DNA of 64,000 nucleotides from Minicystis rosea (lineage in GTDB: Bacteria; Myxococcota_A; Polyangia; Polyangiales; Polyangiaceae), in the NCBI GenBank assembly GCA_001931535.1, contig CP016211.1, forward strand, positions 3,190,501 through 3,254,500, given 5' to 3'. Below, piece after piece: positions 26,166 to 35,584 of this stretch (its first letter is position 1; every line of letters starts with the position of its first letter). The translations under genes were made by a program, and so were the position numbers. Below the pieces are notes generated by a model. The model did not search any database and was not told the DNA's origin. It saw nothing but the letters and a program-made list of their open reading frames with translations.

Positions 26166-26803
26166 TGCACGTGCATCGCGCGCGAGAAGCACGGCCGCGC
26201 TCGTGCAGGCGTGAGGGCGCGAGCGTTGGGGCATCGGCGCGAAGCACGAAGCTTCACGTGAAGGCGCGAGCGCTGGAGCATCGGCGTGCGTGCCGGCCCG
26301 ACGCGCTCGCGTTCGCATGAGGGCGCGAGCATCGGTGTGTGCGTACGTGCAAGCACGACGCGCACGGCGTCGCTCATGCAGGCGTGAAGGCGCGAGCGTC
26401 GGAGCATGGGCGCAAGGCGTGAGGCGCGATCTCGGAGCGCCGGCGAGCCGCGATGGCTGGCCAGTTCGTGAACGCGGTCGCCGCTCGACCTGCGGGGGCT
26501 CGCGGCAATGGCACGTGATTCATGCGCTCTCGCGGACCATGGCGACGCTCGTCGTTCGCGAAGGCTCCGAAGCTCCACATACGATGGGATCGCTCGTGAG
26601 CACCTCGTCGCGCGGTCTCCACGAGGCTCGTTTCGGCGCGGCTTCGCGCGGCGAGGCGCTCGGCGACGACGGTCATCACGCTCAGGCTCGCCCCGAGCGG
26701 ACATTCGGGGAGGCTCGGGCCTGAATTGGAGGGTCAGGCATGCGAGCGTCCCCGGGTGGATCGGTGACAAGAACTCGGGCGGTGAACGGATGGAGGCTCT
26801 GCG
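26166..26803. other. Non-coding gap with degenerate tandem repeats
   Basis: Within this roughly 640-nt gap, four imperfect units start at 26211, 26258, 26317 and 26384. Each contains GGCGCGAGC followed by a G-rich variant of GTTGGGGCATCGGCG. Spacing grows from 47 to 67 nt. A 14-bp palindrome GATGCACGTGCATC sits at 26164-26177. The remainder (26420-26780) has open frames on both strands but none with a ribosome binding site or recognisable product. It may be a decayed repeat or gene. Confidence 0.5.
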
Positions 26804-28726
26804 ATGGCGATCCCCGAGGAGCACATCCATGCCGCGTTGGATGCGGCGGGCCTCGGTGTCTGGCACTGGGACCTCAGGACCGGAGCGTTCACGACTTCTC
26901 CCGCGTTGCTGACCGCGTTCGGCCTCGATGACAGCGCAATGGCAGCGCGCGTCGCCGCCCTGATCGCGCGCATCCACGCGGAGGATCGAGACGCCGTGCT
27001 GCTCGGGCTCGGGCGCGCGCTCGCGACGCGAAAGGCGCAGCGCGTGGAGGGACGCATCGTGCGGCCCGACGGGACCGAGCGCCGGCTCGCGACGACGGCC
27101 CATGCGATGGTCGATCGCGCCGGCGAGCCGCTCGCCTTCACGGGCATCACCGAGGACGTCACCGAGCGCCGGGAGGCCGAGCAGCAGCTCGCCCGCGAGC
27201 GCGAGGCTTCGGAGGAGCGCCGCCTGCTCGCGGCGGTGCTGCGGCACATGCCCGCGGGCTTGCTCGTGGTGGACGCGAGCACCGGCAAGATCCGCATCGT
27301 CAACGAGCGCGCCATCGCGAGCTCCGGGCTCGAGCTCGCGCCCGGCGATCAGTTCCCTGCGCGCGTGCACGGCCAGGTCTTCGAGCCCGACGGCACGCCT
27401 CGAGCGTCCGACGCGCACCCGATCGTGCGATCGCTCTTCTTCGGCGAGTCGGTGGAGGATCGCGAGACCATCTTCGTTCGTGACGATGGGCGCCGCCTCG
27501 TGCTCAGCATCAGCAGCGCGCCGCTGCACGTGGCCGACGGCGGCGACATCGACGCGGCCATGGCGATCTACGTCGACATCACGGAGCGGGCGCGCCTCCG
27601 CGACGATCTCGCCGAGCAGCGCGCGCGCTTGGCCGCGGTGCTCGAGGCCGTCCCCATCGGGGTGATCATCGCCGAGGCGTCGCACGGCAACATCTCGTAC
27701 GTCAACGCGACCGCGAAGCAGCTCCTCGGAGGCATGCCCATCGCCGCCACCGACGTCGCCGCCTTCCGCAATCTCCAGGCGTTCACCGTCGAAGGCGTGC
27801 CCATGGCGCCTCCGGACCTACCACTCGTGCGCGCGCTCGCGCATGGCGAAGTCTCCTCCGGCATCGAGCTCGCGTTCGAGCTCGACGGCGAGCACCGCAC
27901 CTATTCGCGTTGCAACGCGGTGCCGCTGCGCAATGCCGCCGGCGAGATCGTCGCGGCCGTCTGCGCGTTCGACGACATCACGCGCGAGGTCGAGGCCCGC
28001 CGGCAGCGCGATCAGACCGAGCGCTTTCGCGAGCTGTTCGTGGGCATGCTCGGCCACGATCTGCGGAGCCCGCTCGCCTCCATCCTCACGGCGGCCGGCC
28101 TCCTGCTCCGGCGCGGCGGGCTCAGCCCCGAGGACGCGAAGGCCGCCGAGCGCATCGGCGCCGCCGGCCTGCGGATGAAGCGCATGATCGAGCAGATCCT
28201 CGACCTGACGCGGAGCCGCCTCGGCGGTGGCATCCCCGTCGTCTTGCAACGAACGGACGTCTGTGATCTCGTGCGCCGCATCGTCGAGGAGCTCGAGGCC
28301 GCGCACCTCGGTCGAACGATTCAGCTCACCGTGCGAGGCGAGCCGCGGTGCTGGTGCGATCCGGATCGGCTCGCGCAGGTGGTCTCGAACCTCGTGGGCA
28401 ATGCGCTCCAGCACTCGCCGCCCGACCTGCCGGTCGACGTCGTCGTCGAGCGCGCCGGCCAACAGGTGCGCGTCTTGGTCCATAACGGCGGCCCGCCGAT
28501 CCCAGCGGATCTGTTGCCCGTGATCTTCGATCCCTTCCGGCGCTCCTCGACCGCGGAGAAGGATCGCTCGCTCGGCGGCTTGGGGCTCGGGCTCTACATC
28601 AGCCAGCAGATCGCGCGGGCGCACGGCGGTCGGATCGAGGTGACCTCGAGCGACGAAGCAGGGACGACGTTCACGCTGACGCTGCCGGTTCGTCGCGGGC
28701 CGCGCGCGTCGGCGTCATCCGTGTGA
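26804..28726 (+). CDS. PAS-domain sensor histidine kinase
   Basis: The 640-residue product starts at ATG 26804, 8 nt after GGAGG. Three PAS-like modules lie at about residues 5-125, 135-265 and 275-400, the first ending in the PAC-type motif GEPLAFTGITEDVTERREAE. The HisKA phospho-acceptor His is in MLGHDLRSPLASIL. The HATPase has N-box VSNLVGNALQHSP, F-box FDPFRRSS, and G-box GGLGLGLYISQQIA. There is no signal peptide or transmembrane segment, so it is a cytoplasmic sensor. No response regulator gene is nearby. Its stop overlaps a GTG in frame with purH by 4 nt. Confidence 0.92.
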   Translation: MAIPEEHIHAALDAAGLGVWHWDLRTGAFTTSPALLTAFGLDDSAMAARVAALIARIHAEDRDAVLLGLGRALATRKAQRVEGRIVRPDGTERRLATTAHAMVDRAGEPLAFTGITEDVTERREAEQQLAREREASEERRLLAAVLRHMPAGLLVVDASTGKIRIVNERAIASSGLELAPGDQFPARVHGQVFEPDGTPRASDAHPIVRSLFFGESVEDRETIFVRDDGRRLVLSISSAPLHVADGGDIDAAMAIYVDITERARLRDDLAEQRARLAAVLEAVPIGVIIAEASHGNISYVNATAKQLLGGMPIAATDVAAFRNLQAFTVEGVPMAPPDLPLVRALAHGEVSSGIELAFELDGEHRTYSRCNAVPLRNAAGEIVAAVCAFDDITREVEARRQRDQTERFRELFVGMLGHDLRSPLASILTAAGLLLRRGGLSPEDAKAAERIGAAGLRMKRMIEQILDLTRSRLGGGIPVVLQRTDVCDLVRRIVEELEAAHLGRTIQLTVRGEPRCWCDPDRLAQVVSNLVGNALQHSPPDLPVDVVVERAGQQVRVLVHNGGPPIPADLLPVIFDPFRRSSTAEKDRSLGGLGLGLYISQQIARAHGGRIEVTSSDEAGTTFTLTLPVRRGPRASASSV

Positions 28727-28776
28727 CGTCGCGGTCCGCCCTTCCGCCCGGGGACCTGACGCGCTACCAGGCGCGC

Positions 28777-30339
28777 ATGATTCGGCGCGCCCTCCTCTCC
28801 GTCTCCGATAAAACCGGCCTCATCCCCTTCGCGAAGGCTCTGGCTGCCCGCGGGGTCGAGCTCCTCTCCACCGGCGGCACCCACAAGGCGCTGGCGCAGG
28901 CAGGCATCCCGGTGACGACCGTGGAGGCCTACACCGGCTCGCCCGAGGTCATGGATGGCCGCGTGAAGACGCTGCATCCGCGCGTCCACGGCGGCATCCT
29001 CATGCGCGGCGCGATCGACGACGCCGACCTCGATCGCCTCGGTGGCAAGGCCATCGACCTCGTGTGCGTCAACCTCTACCCCTTCGCCGAAACGGTCGCG
29101 AAGCCGGGCGCTTCGCACGCCGACATCATCGAGAACATCGACATCGGCGGCCCCTCGATGGTCCGCTCCGCCGCCAAGAACCACGCGCGCGTCACCGTCG
29201 TCACCGATCCCAGTGATTACGAAGGCTTGCTCAGCGAGATCGAAGGCAAGGGCGAGGTTTCGCTGGCCACGCGGAGGCGCCTCGCGGCCAAGGCCTTCGC
29301 GCACACGGCGGCCTACGACGGCATGGTGGCCGCGTACATGTCGACGACCGAAGGCGAGGCGGAGCCGAGCCGAGCCGAGAAGTACCCGCGCTACCTCACG
29401 CTCCCGTTCGAGCGCGCCTACACGCTGCGGTACGGCGAGAACCCTCATCAAACGGGTGCGTTCTACCGCGACCGCAACGCCACGCCGGGCTCGCTCGCGG
29501 CCGCGGCCTCGCTCGGGGCCGGCGGGAAAGAGCTTTCCTTCAACAACCTCGTGGACGTGGACGCCGCCCTGGAAGCCGTGCGCGAGTTCGCCGAGCCGGC
29601 CGCCGTCGTCGTGAAGCACACGAACCCGTGCGGCGTGGCCGTGGGCGCCGATCTGGCGACGGCCTACCGCATCGCGCGCGAGGCCGATCCGGTCAGCGCC
29701 TTCGGTGGCATCGTGGCGCTGAACCGCGAGGTCGACGAAGGGACGGCCAAGGTCCTCGCCGAGACGTTCCTCGAGTGCATCGTCGCGCCGACGTTCACCG
29801 AGGCGGCGCTCACCACGCTCCGCGCCAAGAAGAACCTGCGCCTCCTCGCCACCGGCGCGTGGCTCCCCGCCGATCACGCCGAGCTCACCTACAAGCGCGT
29901 GGGCGGCGGCATCGTGCTCCAGGACCGCGACGCCACCGCCGCCGGCGAAGTGGAGAACGCCAAGGTGGTGACGAAGCGCGCCCCGACCGAAGAAGAGCGG
30001 CGCATGCTCGCGTTCGCGTGGCGCGTCTGCAAGCACGTGAAGTCCAACGCCATCGTCTTCGCGCGCGATGGTCGGACCGTGGGCGTGGGCGCCGGCCAGA
30101 TGTCCCGCGTGGAGAGCGTCAAGATCGCCGCCGGAAAGGCCGGCGATCTCGCCCGCGGCGCCGTGATGGCGTCGGACGCCTTCTTCCCCTTCCCCGACGG
30201 CCTCGAGCTCGCCGTGCAGCACGGCATCGTCGCCGTCGCCCAGCCCGGCGGCAGCGTGAAGGACGACGAGCTCATCGCCGCCGCCGACAAGGCCGGCGTC
30301 GCCATGGTCTTCACCGGCGTGCGGCACTTCCGTCATTGA
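28777..30339 (+). CDS. purH: Bifunctional AICAR formyltransferase / IMP cyclohydrolase
   Basis: The 520-residue enzyme catalyses the last two steps of IMP synthesis. The N-terminal IMP cyclohydrolase domain has ALLSVSDKTGLIPFAKAL, STGGTHKAL and MDGRVKTLHPRVHGGIL. The C-terminal transformylase domain has RYGENPHQTGAFYR, the catalytic Lys-His in VVKHTNPCGVA, and SDAFFPFPDGLELA. It ends in the usual GVRHFRH. ATG 28777 fits the family start. A GTG at 28723 would couple it to the histidine kinase stop codon. Two hairpins follow the stop. Confidence 0.95.
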   Translation: MIRRALLSVSDKTGLIPFAKALAARGVELLSTGGTHKALAQAGIPVTTVEAYTGSPEVMDGRVKTLHPRVHGGILMRGAIDDADLDRLGGKAIDLVCVNLYPFAETVAKPGASHADIIENIDIGGPSMVRSAAKNHARVTVVTDPSDYEGLLSEIEGKGEVSLATRRRLAAKAFAHTAAYDGMVAAYMSTTEGEAEPSRAEKYPRYLTLPFERAYTLRYGENPHQTGAFYRDRNATPGSLAAAASLGAGGKELSFNNLVDVDAALEAVREFAEPAAVVVKHTNPCGVAVGADLATAYRIAREADPVSAFGGIVALNREVDEGTAKVLAETFLECIVAPTFTEAALTTLRAKKNLRLLATGAWLPADHAELTYKRVGGGIVLQDRDATAAGEVENAKVVTKRAPTEEERRMLAFAWRVCKHVKSNAIVFARDGRTVGVGAGQMSRVESVKIAAGKAGDLARGAVMASDAFFPFPDGLELAVQHGIVAVAQPGGSVKDDELIAAADKAGVAMVFTGVRHFRH

Positions 30340-30353
30340 GGCCCGAGCCGACG

Positions 30354-30415
30354 CAGGCCCGCCGCTTCGGGCCTGACGTCGATGTCGTCCGTCAGCCCTG
30401 GGTCTCAGGGCTGAC
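30354..30415 (+). terminator. Tandem hairpins after purH
   Basis: The first hairpin (30354-30375) has an 8-bp stem CAGGCCCG / CGGGCCTG with a 6-nt loop. The second (30391-30415) has a perfect 10-bp stem GTCAGCCCTG / CAGGGCTGAC with a 5-nt loop. Neither has a T-tract. Their position just after purH suggests transcript-end structures. Confidence 0.6.
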
Positions 30416-30957
30416 GCCCTCTCCCATTCCCAAAGCGATGCATGCCGCCTCGAGTGTCGCGCCGCCCTGACGCGGACGCTCTCGGTCCCGTTCTCATCCG
30501 CGCAGCGTCGCTGACCCCTGCTCCGTCGTCGCCTGGTGACGCCGTTGACGATCGCCCCCAAGCGGCAACCATCGTCCTGCGGCGTGCCTGATGGTCGCTG
30601 TGGGTCGGCGGCGTCCACCGATGTCGTCCAAGCGATCCACCGTTGGACTGCGTCTCAGGATGTGGTGGTTGGTGCGCAGCGTCCTCGGGCGTCGTGCAGA
30701 GTCATCGGAATCGTCCGCGGGAGATCGGCTTTCCCCGCTGTTTTCCACTGTCGCGGGAGGTCATCGACGCGGGTCACCCCGGCGGTGAGCGCGGTGACGA
30801 GCGGGGCGCGTGCGGTCCGGGCCGCATTTTCCTGCATGGTACGCGCGTAAAAAATTTGGCCGTTTTTCGTCAGCCGTGCTCAACCTCGTGAAAACGCCCT
30901 GCAAGGGGCCCCCGCCGGGCGCGGGTGTCCTTGCGGGCGAGGACGAGGAGAGCCTCC
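30416..30957. other. Intergenic leader of the zinc-finger ParA operon
   Basis: In about 540 nt I see no gene. Base composition drops near 30847-30873, where runs of A and T (GTAAAAAATTT and GTTTTTCG) stand out from the GC-rich background. This is the likeliest promoter region for the ParA/RHH operon that starts about 85 nt later. Confidence 0.4.
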
Positions 30958-32364
30958 GTGGCCGGTATCAGCGAGTCGTGCAGCGTTTGCAGCAGTGAAT
31001 TCGAGGTCCAGTTTCGCTACCAGATGGAGGAGCGGGACGGAGGTTTCTCGTTCTTCTGCTCGCAGAAGTGCCTCGAGAAGAGCCAGCTCGCGGGCAGCGG
31101 CCAGGAAGCCGCCGTTTGCGACGCGTGCGCCAAGCGCTTCAGCCCGGACCTGGTTTCGCAGGTCCTCTACATCCAGGGACGCCGCAACTACGCTTGCTCG
31201 CTCGGCTGCCGCAGCCAGCTCCTCCACGAGGCCAAGGGCGCCCGCCTCGGTGAGATCGCCGATGCGCCGAGCCCCGTCGCCGAGGAGAAGCCGCTCCCGC
31301 CCGTGCTCCAGCCCTCGACGCCGCCGCCGCCGGCCCCGGTGACCACGACGGCGGTGCCCGTCGAGACGATGCCCCGCGTCGCCACGGTCGCATCGAGCCC
31401 CATCGCGGCCACGCCCGCGCCCAGCGCTGTGGCTCCCGGAGCGGCCCAGCCGGCGCGCCGCCCGTCGACGAGCCCCGCGACCGCCGTCGCGGTGCCGATC
31501 ATGCCGCCCGCTCCGAAGAAGGATAAGCCCGCGGCGCCGAAGGCGAACGAAGGCGTTCCGCGCCACCTCGCCGTGTTCAACCACAAGGGCGGCACGGGCA
31601 AGACGACCACCGCGGTGAACGTCGCCGCGGGCCTCGCGGCCAAGGGCAAGCGGGTGCTGCTCGTCGACACCGACGCGCAGGGCAACGTGGGCGTGTCGCT
31701 CGGTGCCGGCGCGGAGCGGAACCTCTACCACGTGCTGGTGATGGGGCTCCGCGTCGCCGACGCCGTGAAGACGGTGCGGCCGAACCTCGATCTCTTGCCT
31801 TCGAACGAGACCCTCGCCGCCGCCGAGCTCTACCTGGCGGGGCGACAGAACCGCGATCGCGTGCTGCAAGAGCGGCTCGCGTCGGCGGCGGCCGGCTACG
31901 ACTACGTGGTCATCGACTGCTCGCCGAGCCTCTCCCTGATGAACCAGAACGCGCTCGTCTTCGCGGACAGCGTGCTCGTGCCCGTGGCGTGCGACTACCT
32001 GTCGCTCGTCGGCGTGCGCCAGGTCATCAAGACGGTGAAGAACGTCAACGCCCTGCTCCACCACCCGGTGCAGATCTGGGGCGTGCTCCCGACGTTCTAC
32101 GATGCGCGCGCCAAGATCTGCCGCGAAGCGGTGACGACGCTCAAGTCGCACTTCGGCGACCGCTGCATGGCGCCCGTGCGCGCCGTCATGAAGGTCAAGG
32201 AAGCGCCGGCGCAGGGGCAGACCATCTTCGAGTACGCCGGCGACTCCAACGCCGCCGAGGACTACGCCTCGGTGGTGCAAACGATCGTGACGAGCCGCGA
32301 GCGCACGGCCGGCGCCCCGGCCGCGCCCGCCGACACGCGCAGCCCCGCGGCCGCCACCGCCTGA
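30958..32364 (+). CDS. ParA-type ATPase with N-terminal zinc fingers
   Basis: The 468-residue product starts at GTG 30958, preceded by GAGGAG. The first 100 residues hold two cysteine clusters: CSVC with FFCSQKC, and CDAC with ACSLGC, which look like two MYM/TRASH-type zinc-binding fingers. A Pro/Ala-rich linker of about 100 residues follows. The C-terminal 260 residues are a full ParA/MinD-superfamily ATPase: FNHKGGTGKTTTAVNVAAGL, LLVDTDAQGNVGVS, and DYVVIDCSPSLSLMN. It is distinct from the Soj-type parA at 17258-18079. A ribbon-helix-helix gene follows by 48 nt. This suggests a positioning or partition system for an unknown cargo; the fingers could bind the cargo or DNA. Confidence 0.88.
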   Translation: MAGISESCSVCSSEFEVQFRYQMEERDGGFSFFCSQKCLEKSQLAGSGQEAAVCDACAKRFSPDLVSQVLYIQGRRNYACSLGCRSQLLHEAKGARLGEIADAPSPVAEEKPLPPVLQPSTPPPPAPVTTTAVPVETMPRVATVASSPIAATPAPSAVAPGAAQPARRPSTSPATAVAVPIMPPAPKKDKPAAPKANEGVPRHLAVFNHKGGTGKTTTAVNVAAGLAAKGKRVLLVDTDAQGNVGVSLGAGAERNLYHVLVMGLRVADAVKTVRPNLDLLPSNETLAAAELYLAGRQNRDRVLQERLASAAAGYDYVVIDCSPSLSLMNQNALVFADSVLVPVACDYLSLVGVRQVIKTVKNVNALLHHPVQIWGVLPTFYDARAKICREAVTTLKSHFGDRCMAPVRAVMKVKEAPAQGQTIFEYAGDSNAAEDYASVVQTIVTSRERTAGAPAAPADTRSPAAATA

Positions 32365-32412
32365 TCGATCCGAGGGCCTCTGCCCATCGGCCGAGCGAGT
32401 AACGAGGTCAAG

Positions 32413-32721
32413 ATGAAGGATGATGGAGATCTCGGCAGCGCCGCCCACGCGCTGCTCGATCGCGACGAGGTCGAGGGCGTGCTCTCGGGTGCGTTCTACT
32501 CCCCTGCCCCCGAGCCCGCGCCCAAGAGCCGCACGCGCGCCACGGAGAAGCCGCAGCACTACAAGGTGATCTGCATCTCCATGTACACCGGCGATCTCGA
32601 GCGCCTCGACGAGATGGTCGACGAGCTCAAGGCCATGGGCCTCACCAAGGCCAACCGCAGCGCGCTCATCCGCCACGCGCTCTCGACGGTCGATCTGCAG
32701 AAGGTCCCGCGGGGGATCTGA
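32413..32721 (+). CDS. Ribbon-helix-helix protein paired with the zinc-finger ParA
   Basis: The 102-residue product has an ATG preceded by AACGAGG at 6-nt spacing. The first 45 residues are acidic and Pro-rich. The C-terminal half reads [20 protein letters not shown] ... [18 protein letters not shown], which fits a CopG/Arc ribbon-helix-helix fold: one strand followed by two helices. ParA plus a small RHH DNA-binding partner is the layout of type Ib partition systems (ParF/ParG). The placement therefore suggests that this is the DNA-binding or regulatory partner of the upstream ATPase. Confidence 0.78.
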   Translation: MKDDGDLGSAAHALLDRDEVEGVLSGAFYSPAPEPAPKSRTRATEKPQHYKVICISMYTGDLERLDEMVDELKAMGLTKANRSALIRHALSTVDLQKVPRGI

Positions 32722-32869
32722 GCCCCGCGGCGGTGCTTCACCGCTCGCATCTCAGCGACATCGCGCGCATCACCGGGTGACGCGCCACCGACGGCTGGAC
32801 GTCACGGTCCGCTCGACTGCGCCTTCGTGCAACTTGTCTGGAGCCGACGCAGCGCTCTAGCCTCGAGGC

Positions 32870-33529
32870 ATGAACCTGCAACAGTTTGCCCAAACCTGCG
32901 TGCTCGCGAAGGTGATGCTCTTTGGCGAGTCGCACGACGATCCGAGCGACGCGCGGAGCGTGCTCCAAATCGTCAACATCTTCGAATTAAGAGGCCACGC
33001 GCTCAGCTTCTACTTCGAGCACTTCCCCGGCGAGGAGATGAACGCGGCGCTGGGAATGGTGTCTTCGGGGAGGCTGACGCCGCAGGACTTCCTTCAGACG
33101 TTGAAGTTCGATCTGCTCACGTTCCAAGGCGAGAAACGGCTGACTCCCGAGGAGTACTGGGAGCACCCGGCCGAGTCGCAGAAGCTCATCGCGCTGATGC
33201 GATATGCGCAGCAGCACTACATCCCGCTGGCGGGACATGACGTGTACCAAACGGACTTCAGCCGCGAGGGAACGCGCGACTGGAACGCCCAGCGGGACAC
33301 CGCGATGGTCGCGAAGATGGTCCAGGATCGCGGTGGAGCGCGCAGCGGGTTGCAGGTCGGATTCCTCGGCAAGCTCCACGTGCTCCCCCAGGCTGCCATG
33401 CTCCGCGGGCAATACTTCAGGAGGGCGGGTGAGGTGATCACCCTCATACCGATGCCGCGGGACGCGGGTGGCCTCGCCATCGTCCCCAATCCCGAGGGCG
33501 GTGCCGACGACTACTTGTTCACGCGCTGA
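32870..33529 (+). CDS. ChaN-like (haem-binding/EreA-like fold) protein
   Basis: The 219-residue product has the pattern VMLFGESHDDPSDARSVLQI near the N-terminus, FYFEHFPGEEMNAAL, LMRYAQQHYIPLAGHDVYQ, and GLQVGFLGKLHVLP near the end. This order (G-E-x-H, then a conserved Glu, then a late G-x-x-H element) resembles the ChaN/Cofac-haem-binding family and the related EreA/PMT-2 fold. It lacks a signal peptide or lipobox, unlike many ChaN proteins. Codon use is looser than in the neighbours and includes a TTA codon at 32987-32989, rare at this GC content. Function is unproven. Confidence 0.6.
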   Translation: MNLQQFAQTCVLAKVMLFGESHDDPSDARSVLQIVNIFELRGHALSFYFEHFPGEEMNAALGMVSSGRLTPQDFLQTLKFDLLTFQGEKRLTPEEYWEHPAESQKLIALMRYAQQHYIPLAGHDVYQTDFSREGTRDWNAQRDTAMVAKMVQDRGGARSGLQVGFLGKLHVLPQAAMLRGQYFRRAGEVITLIPMPRDAGGLAIVPNPEGGADDYLFTR

Positions 33530-33603
33530 GTGGTTTGGCTCGACGATTGATCATCTCCCGAGCCTCGGCGAAATGACCGACATCGTCACGCTGCGAGCGA
33601 CCA

Positions 33604-34662
33604 TCACGGCGTCGCGGCGAGCCCCTCCCAAAAGGTCGCCAGATCCGCCGGCAACGGCGCCTCCAGCATGAGGCGCGCGCCCGTCATCGGGTGATCGAGC
33701 TCGAGCCGCTGGGCATGGAGCGCGTGGCGCGGCAGCTCCAACACCACGCGGTCCTCGTCGGTCAGCACTCCATCGGCGCCGCGGGTGAACAGGCCTTCGT
33801 CGGGCCCGTAGAGCTTGTCGCCCACGAGGGGCAGGCCGTTCGCCGCGAGGTGCAAACGGATCTGGTGTTGCCGTCCCGTCTCGAGGTGACAGCGCACCAA
33901 CGCATAGCGACGGCCGGTCTCCGCGTGCGTGCGCCGGCCGAGCACCTCGCAGCCGGTGCGGGATGCGAGCCCTTGGCCCGGCGCAGCAATGCGCATCTTC
34001 ACCTTGAGCTTGCTCGTGGGATCGATCTCGAGCGGCAGCTCGACGCGGAAGTGATCCTGCTCGGGCCAGCCCCACGTGATTGCCACGTAGTACTTCTCGA
34101 CCGTGTGGCGCTCCTCGAATTGGATCTTCACCAGGCGATCGGCTTCGGCCGTGCGCGCGAGGAGGAGCGCGCCGCTGGTCTCGCGATCGATGCGGTGGGA
34201 GAGGCGCAGGTGCTCGCCGGGCCGCGCGCGCTCGAGCAGCTTCACCACCGTGCTCGCGTGGTAGCGCGCGGTCGGATGCACCGGGATGCCGGAGGGCTTG
34301 TTGACCGCGACGAGGTGATCGTCCTCGTAGATGATCGGAACGTCGACGTCGGGCGCCTTCTCATCCCAAGGGGCGCGCCAGAGCAGGATGTATTGCTCCG
34401 AGCGGACGCGGTCGTTGCTCCGCAGAGGCCGCGCGTCCGGTGAGAAGCAGCCGGCCGCCACGATCTGCTGTGTGCGGGTCCGGCTCGTGCGCTTGAGCTG
34501 GGTCTGGACGAAGCGATCGAGCCGCATGCCCGCGCACTCGGGCGGCACACGGATCACCGTGACCACCGATCCCTCGGGCACGGAGTCGGGCCGCACCACC
34601 TCGATCCCGCGGCCGAAAGGCCCCGTCGTGCTGCTGAGCTCGCGCGCGCTGATCCGCGTCAT
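33604..34662 (-). CDS. RluA-family pseudouridine synthase
   Basis: The 352-residue product has an N-terminal S4-like RNA-binding segment (GMRLDRFVQTQLKRTSRTRT) and the catalytic Asp in LSHRIDRETSGALLLA. Typical family motifs follow: KYYVAITWGWP, LVRCHLETGRQHQIRLHLA, GLPLVGDKLYG and HALHAQRLELDHP. The family isomerises uridines in rRNA or tRNA. The first 40 residues are a non-conserved extension. The specific target position cannot be read from sequence. It overlaps no gene and is divergent from the helical unknown at 34832. Confidence 0.9.
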   Translation of the reverse strand: MTRISARELSSTTGPFGRGIEVVRPDSVPEGSVVTVIRVPPECAGMRLDRFVQTQLKRTSRTRTQQIVAAGCFSPDARPLRSNDRVRSEQYILLWRAPWDEKAPDVDVPIIYEDDHLVAVNKPSGIPVHPTARYHASTVVKLLERARPGEHLRLSHRIDRETSGALLLARTAEADRLVKIQFEERHTVEKYYVAITWGWPEQDHFRVELPLEIDPTSKLKVKMRIAAPGQGLASRTGCEVLGRRTHAETGRRYALVRCHLETGRQHQIRLHLAANGLPLVGDKLYGPDEGLFTRGADGVLTDEDRVVLELPRHALHAQRLELDHPMTGARLMLEAPLPADLATFWEGLAATP

Positions 34663-34831
34663 CCGTCGTGGGCTCTACCAGATTCTTCGGGTCGAAGGGA
34701 CACCCCACCCGGAGGGCGCGAGCGGTGGACGCGCGCGCGTCGCCCCACGAGAGAGCGCGATGCGCGGCGCTTGACAGCCAAGATACCTCCTGGCCCCATC
34801 GTCTCTTCCTCGTTTGCCAAGGAGATTTGTC

Positions 34832-35533
34832 ATGGGCAAGGTCATTCCCCGCTCGGCGAGCCCCGAGCGGATATTCGGGGACTTCGAAACGTCGCTCAAG
34901 AACGGGAGGCGCCGGGAAGGCGAGATCGCGAAGGCCACCGACGCGCGCCTCGGGCCCCTCCAATCCGCCGTGGACAAGGCCGTGGACGACGTCGCGAGCG
35001 ACACCAAGACGGTGGATGAGCTCGAGGAAACGCTCCTCGCCGCCGATGGGGTCAGCGATCTGGAGATTGGTGCGGTGCTCGACGAGGCGTGGAACGCCCT
35101 CGGCCGGCCGGCCAGCTCGGTGGAGTACGGCCTCGTCGCGGGGCGCGGCAAGTTGCAGTGGGCCGACGGCGACCCGCGCGAGCAGGCCACGCTCATGACC
35201 ATCCTGGCGGCGCGCTTCCGCCAGAGCACCGCCTTCGCGTTGCAGGCCGGCAAGGAAGGTTGGGCCAAGCGCATCGAGGCCAAGGCCGCGCCCCAGGAGG
35301 CGATCGCCGCCAAGCTCAAGGCCGCCGAAGCGAAGCGCATCGCCTCCACCGGCATCGCGCGGACCATCGCCGATCTCACCCAGGTCGCGCTGGTGCGTTT
35401 CAAGCGGGACCTGCAGAACCTCGGGCTGACGGAGGCCCAGATCCACGAGATCATCCCGGACTACGAGCCGAAGCCGAAGGCGCCCCCGGAGAAGAAACCG
35501 GCCGACGGCAAGTCGACCCCGCCCGACGCGTAG
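34832..35533 (+). CDS. Helical protein of unknown function
   Basis: The 233-residue product starts at ATG 34832 with AAGGAGAT upstream, an excellent ribosome binding site. The protein is highly charged, almost all alpha-helical and likely part coiled coil (EIAKATDARLGPLQSAVDKA; AAKLKAAEAKRIASTGIART). It has a Lys/Pro-rich C-terminal tail (KPKAPPEKKPADGKSTPPDA). There is no signal peptide or membrane helix. I do not recognise the family. It stands alone, divergent from the pseudouridine synthase and followed by an intergenic repeat region. Confidence 0.7.
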   Translation: MGKVIPRSASPERIFGDFETSLKNGRRREGEIAKATDARLGPLQSAVDKAVDDVASDTKTVDELEETLLAADGVSDLEIGAVLDEAWNALGRPASSVEYGLVAGRGKLQWADGDPREQATLMTILAARFRQSTAFALQAGKEGWAKRIEAKAAPQEAIAAKLKAAEAKRIASTGIARTIADLTQVALVRFKRDLQNLGLTEAQIHEIIPDYEPKPKAPPEKKPADGKSTPPDA

Positions 35534-35584
35534 GCCGGCAGGCCTCACGCGCGGGAAGAAGCAGGCCGTGATCGTGCCGCATCG

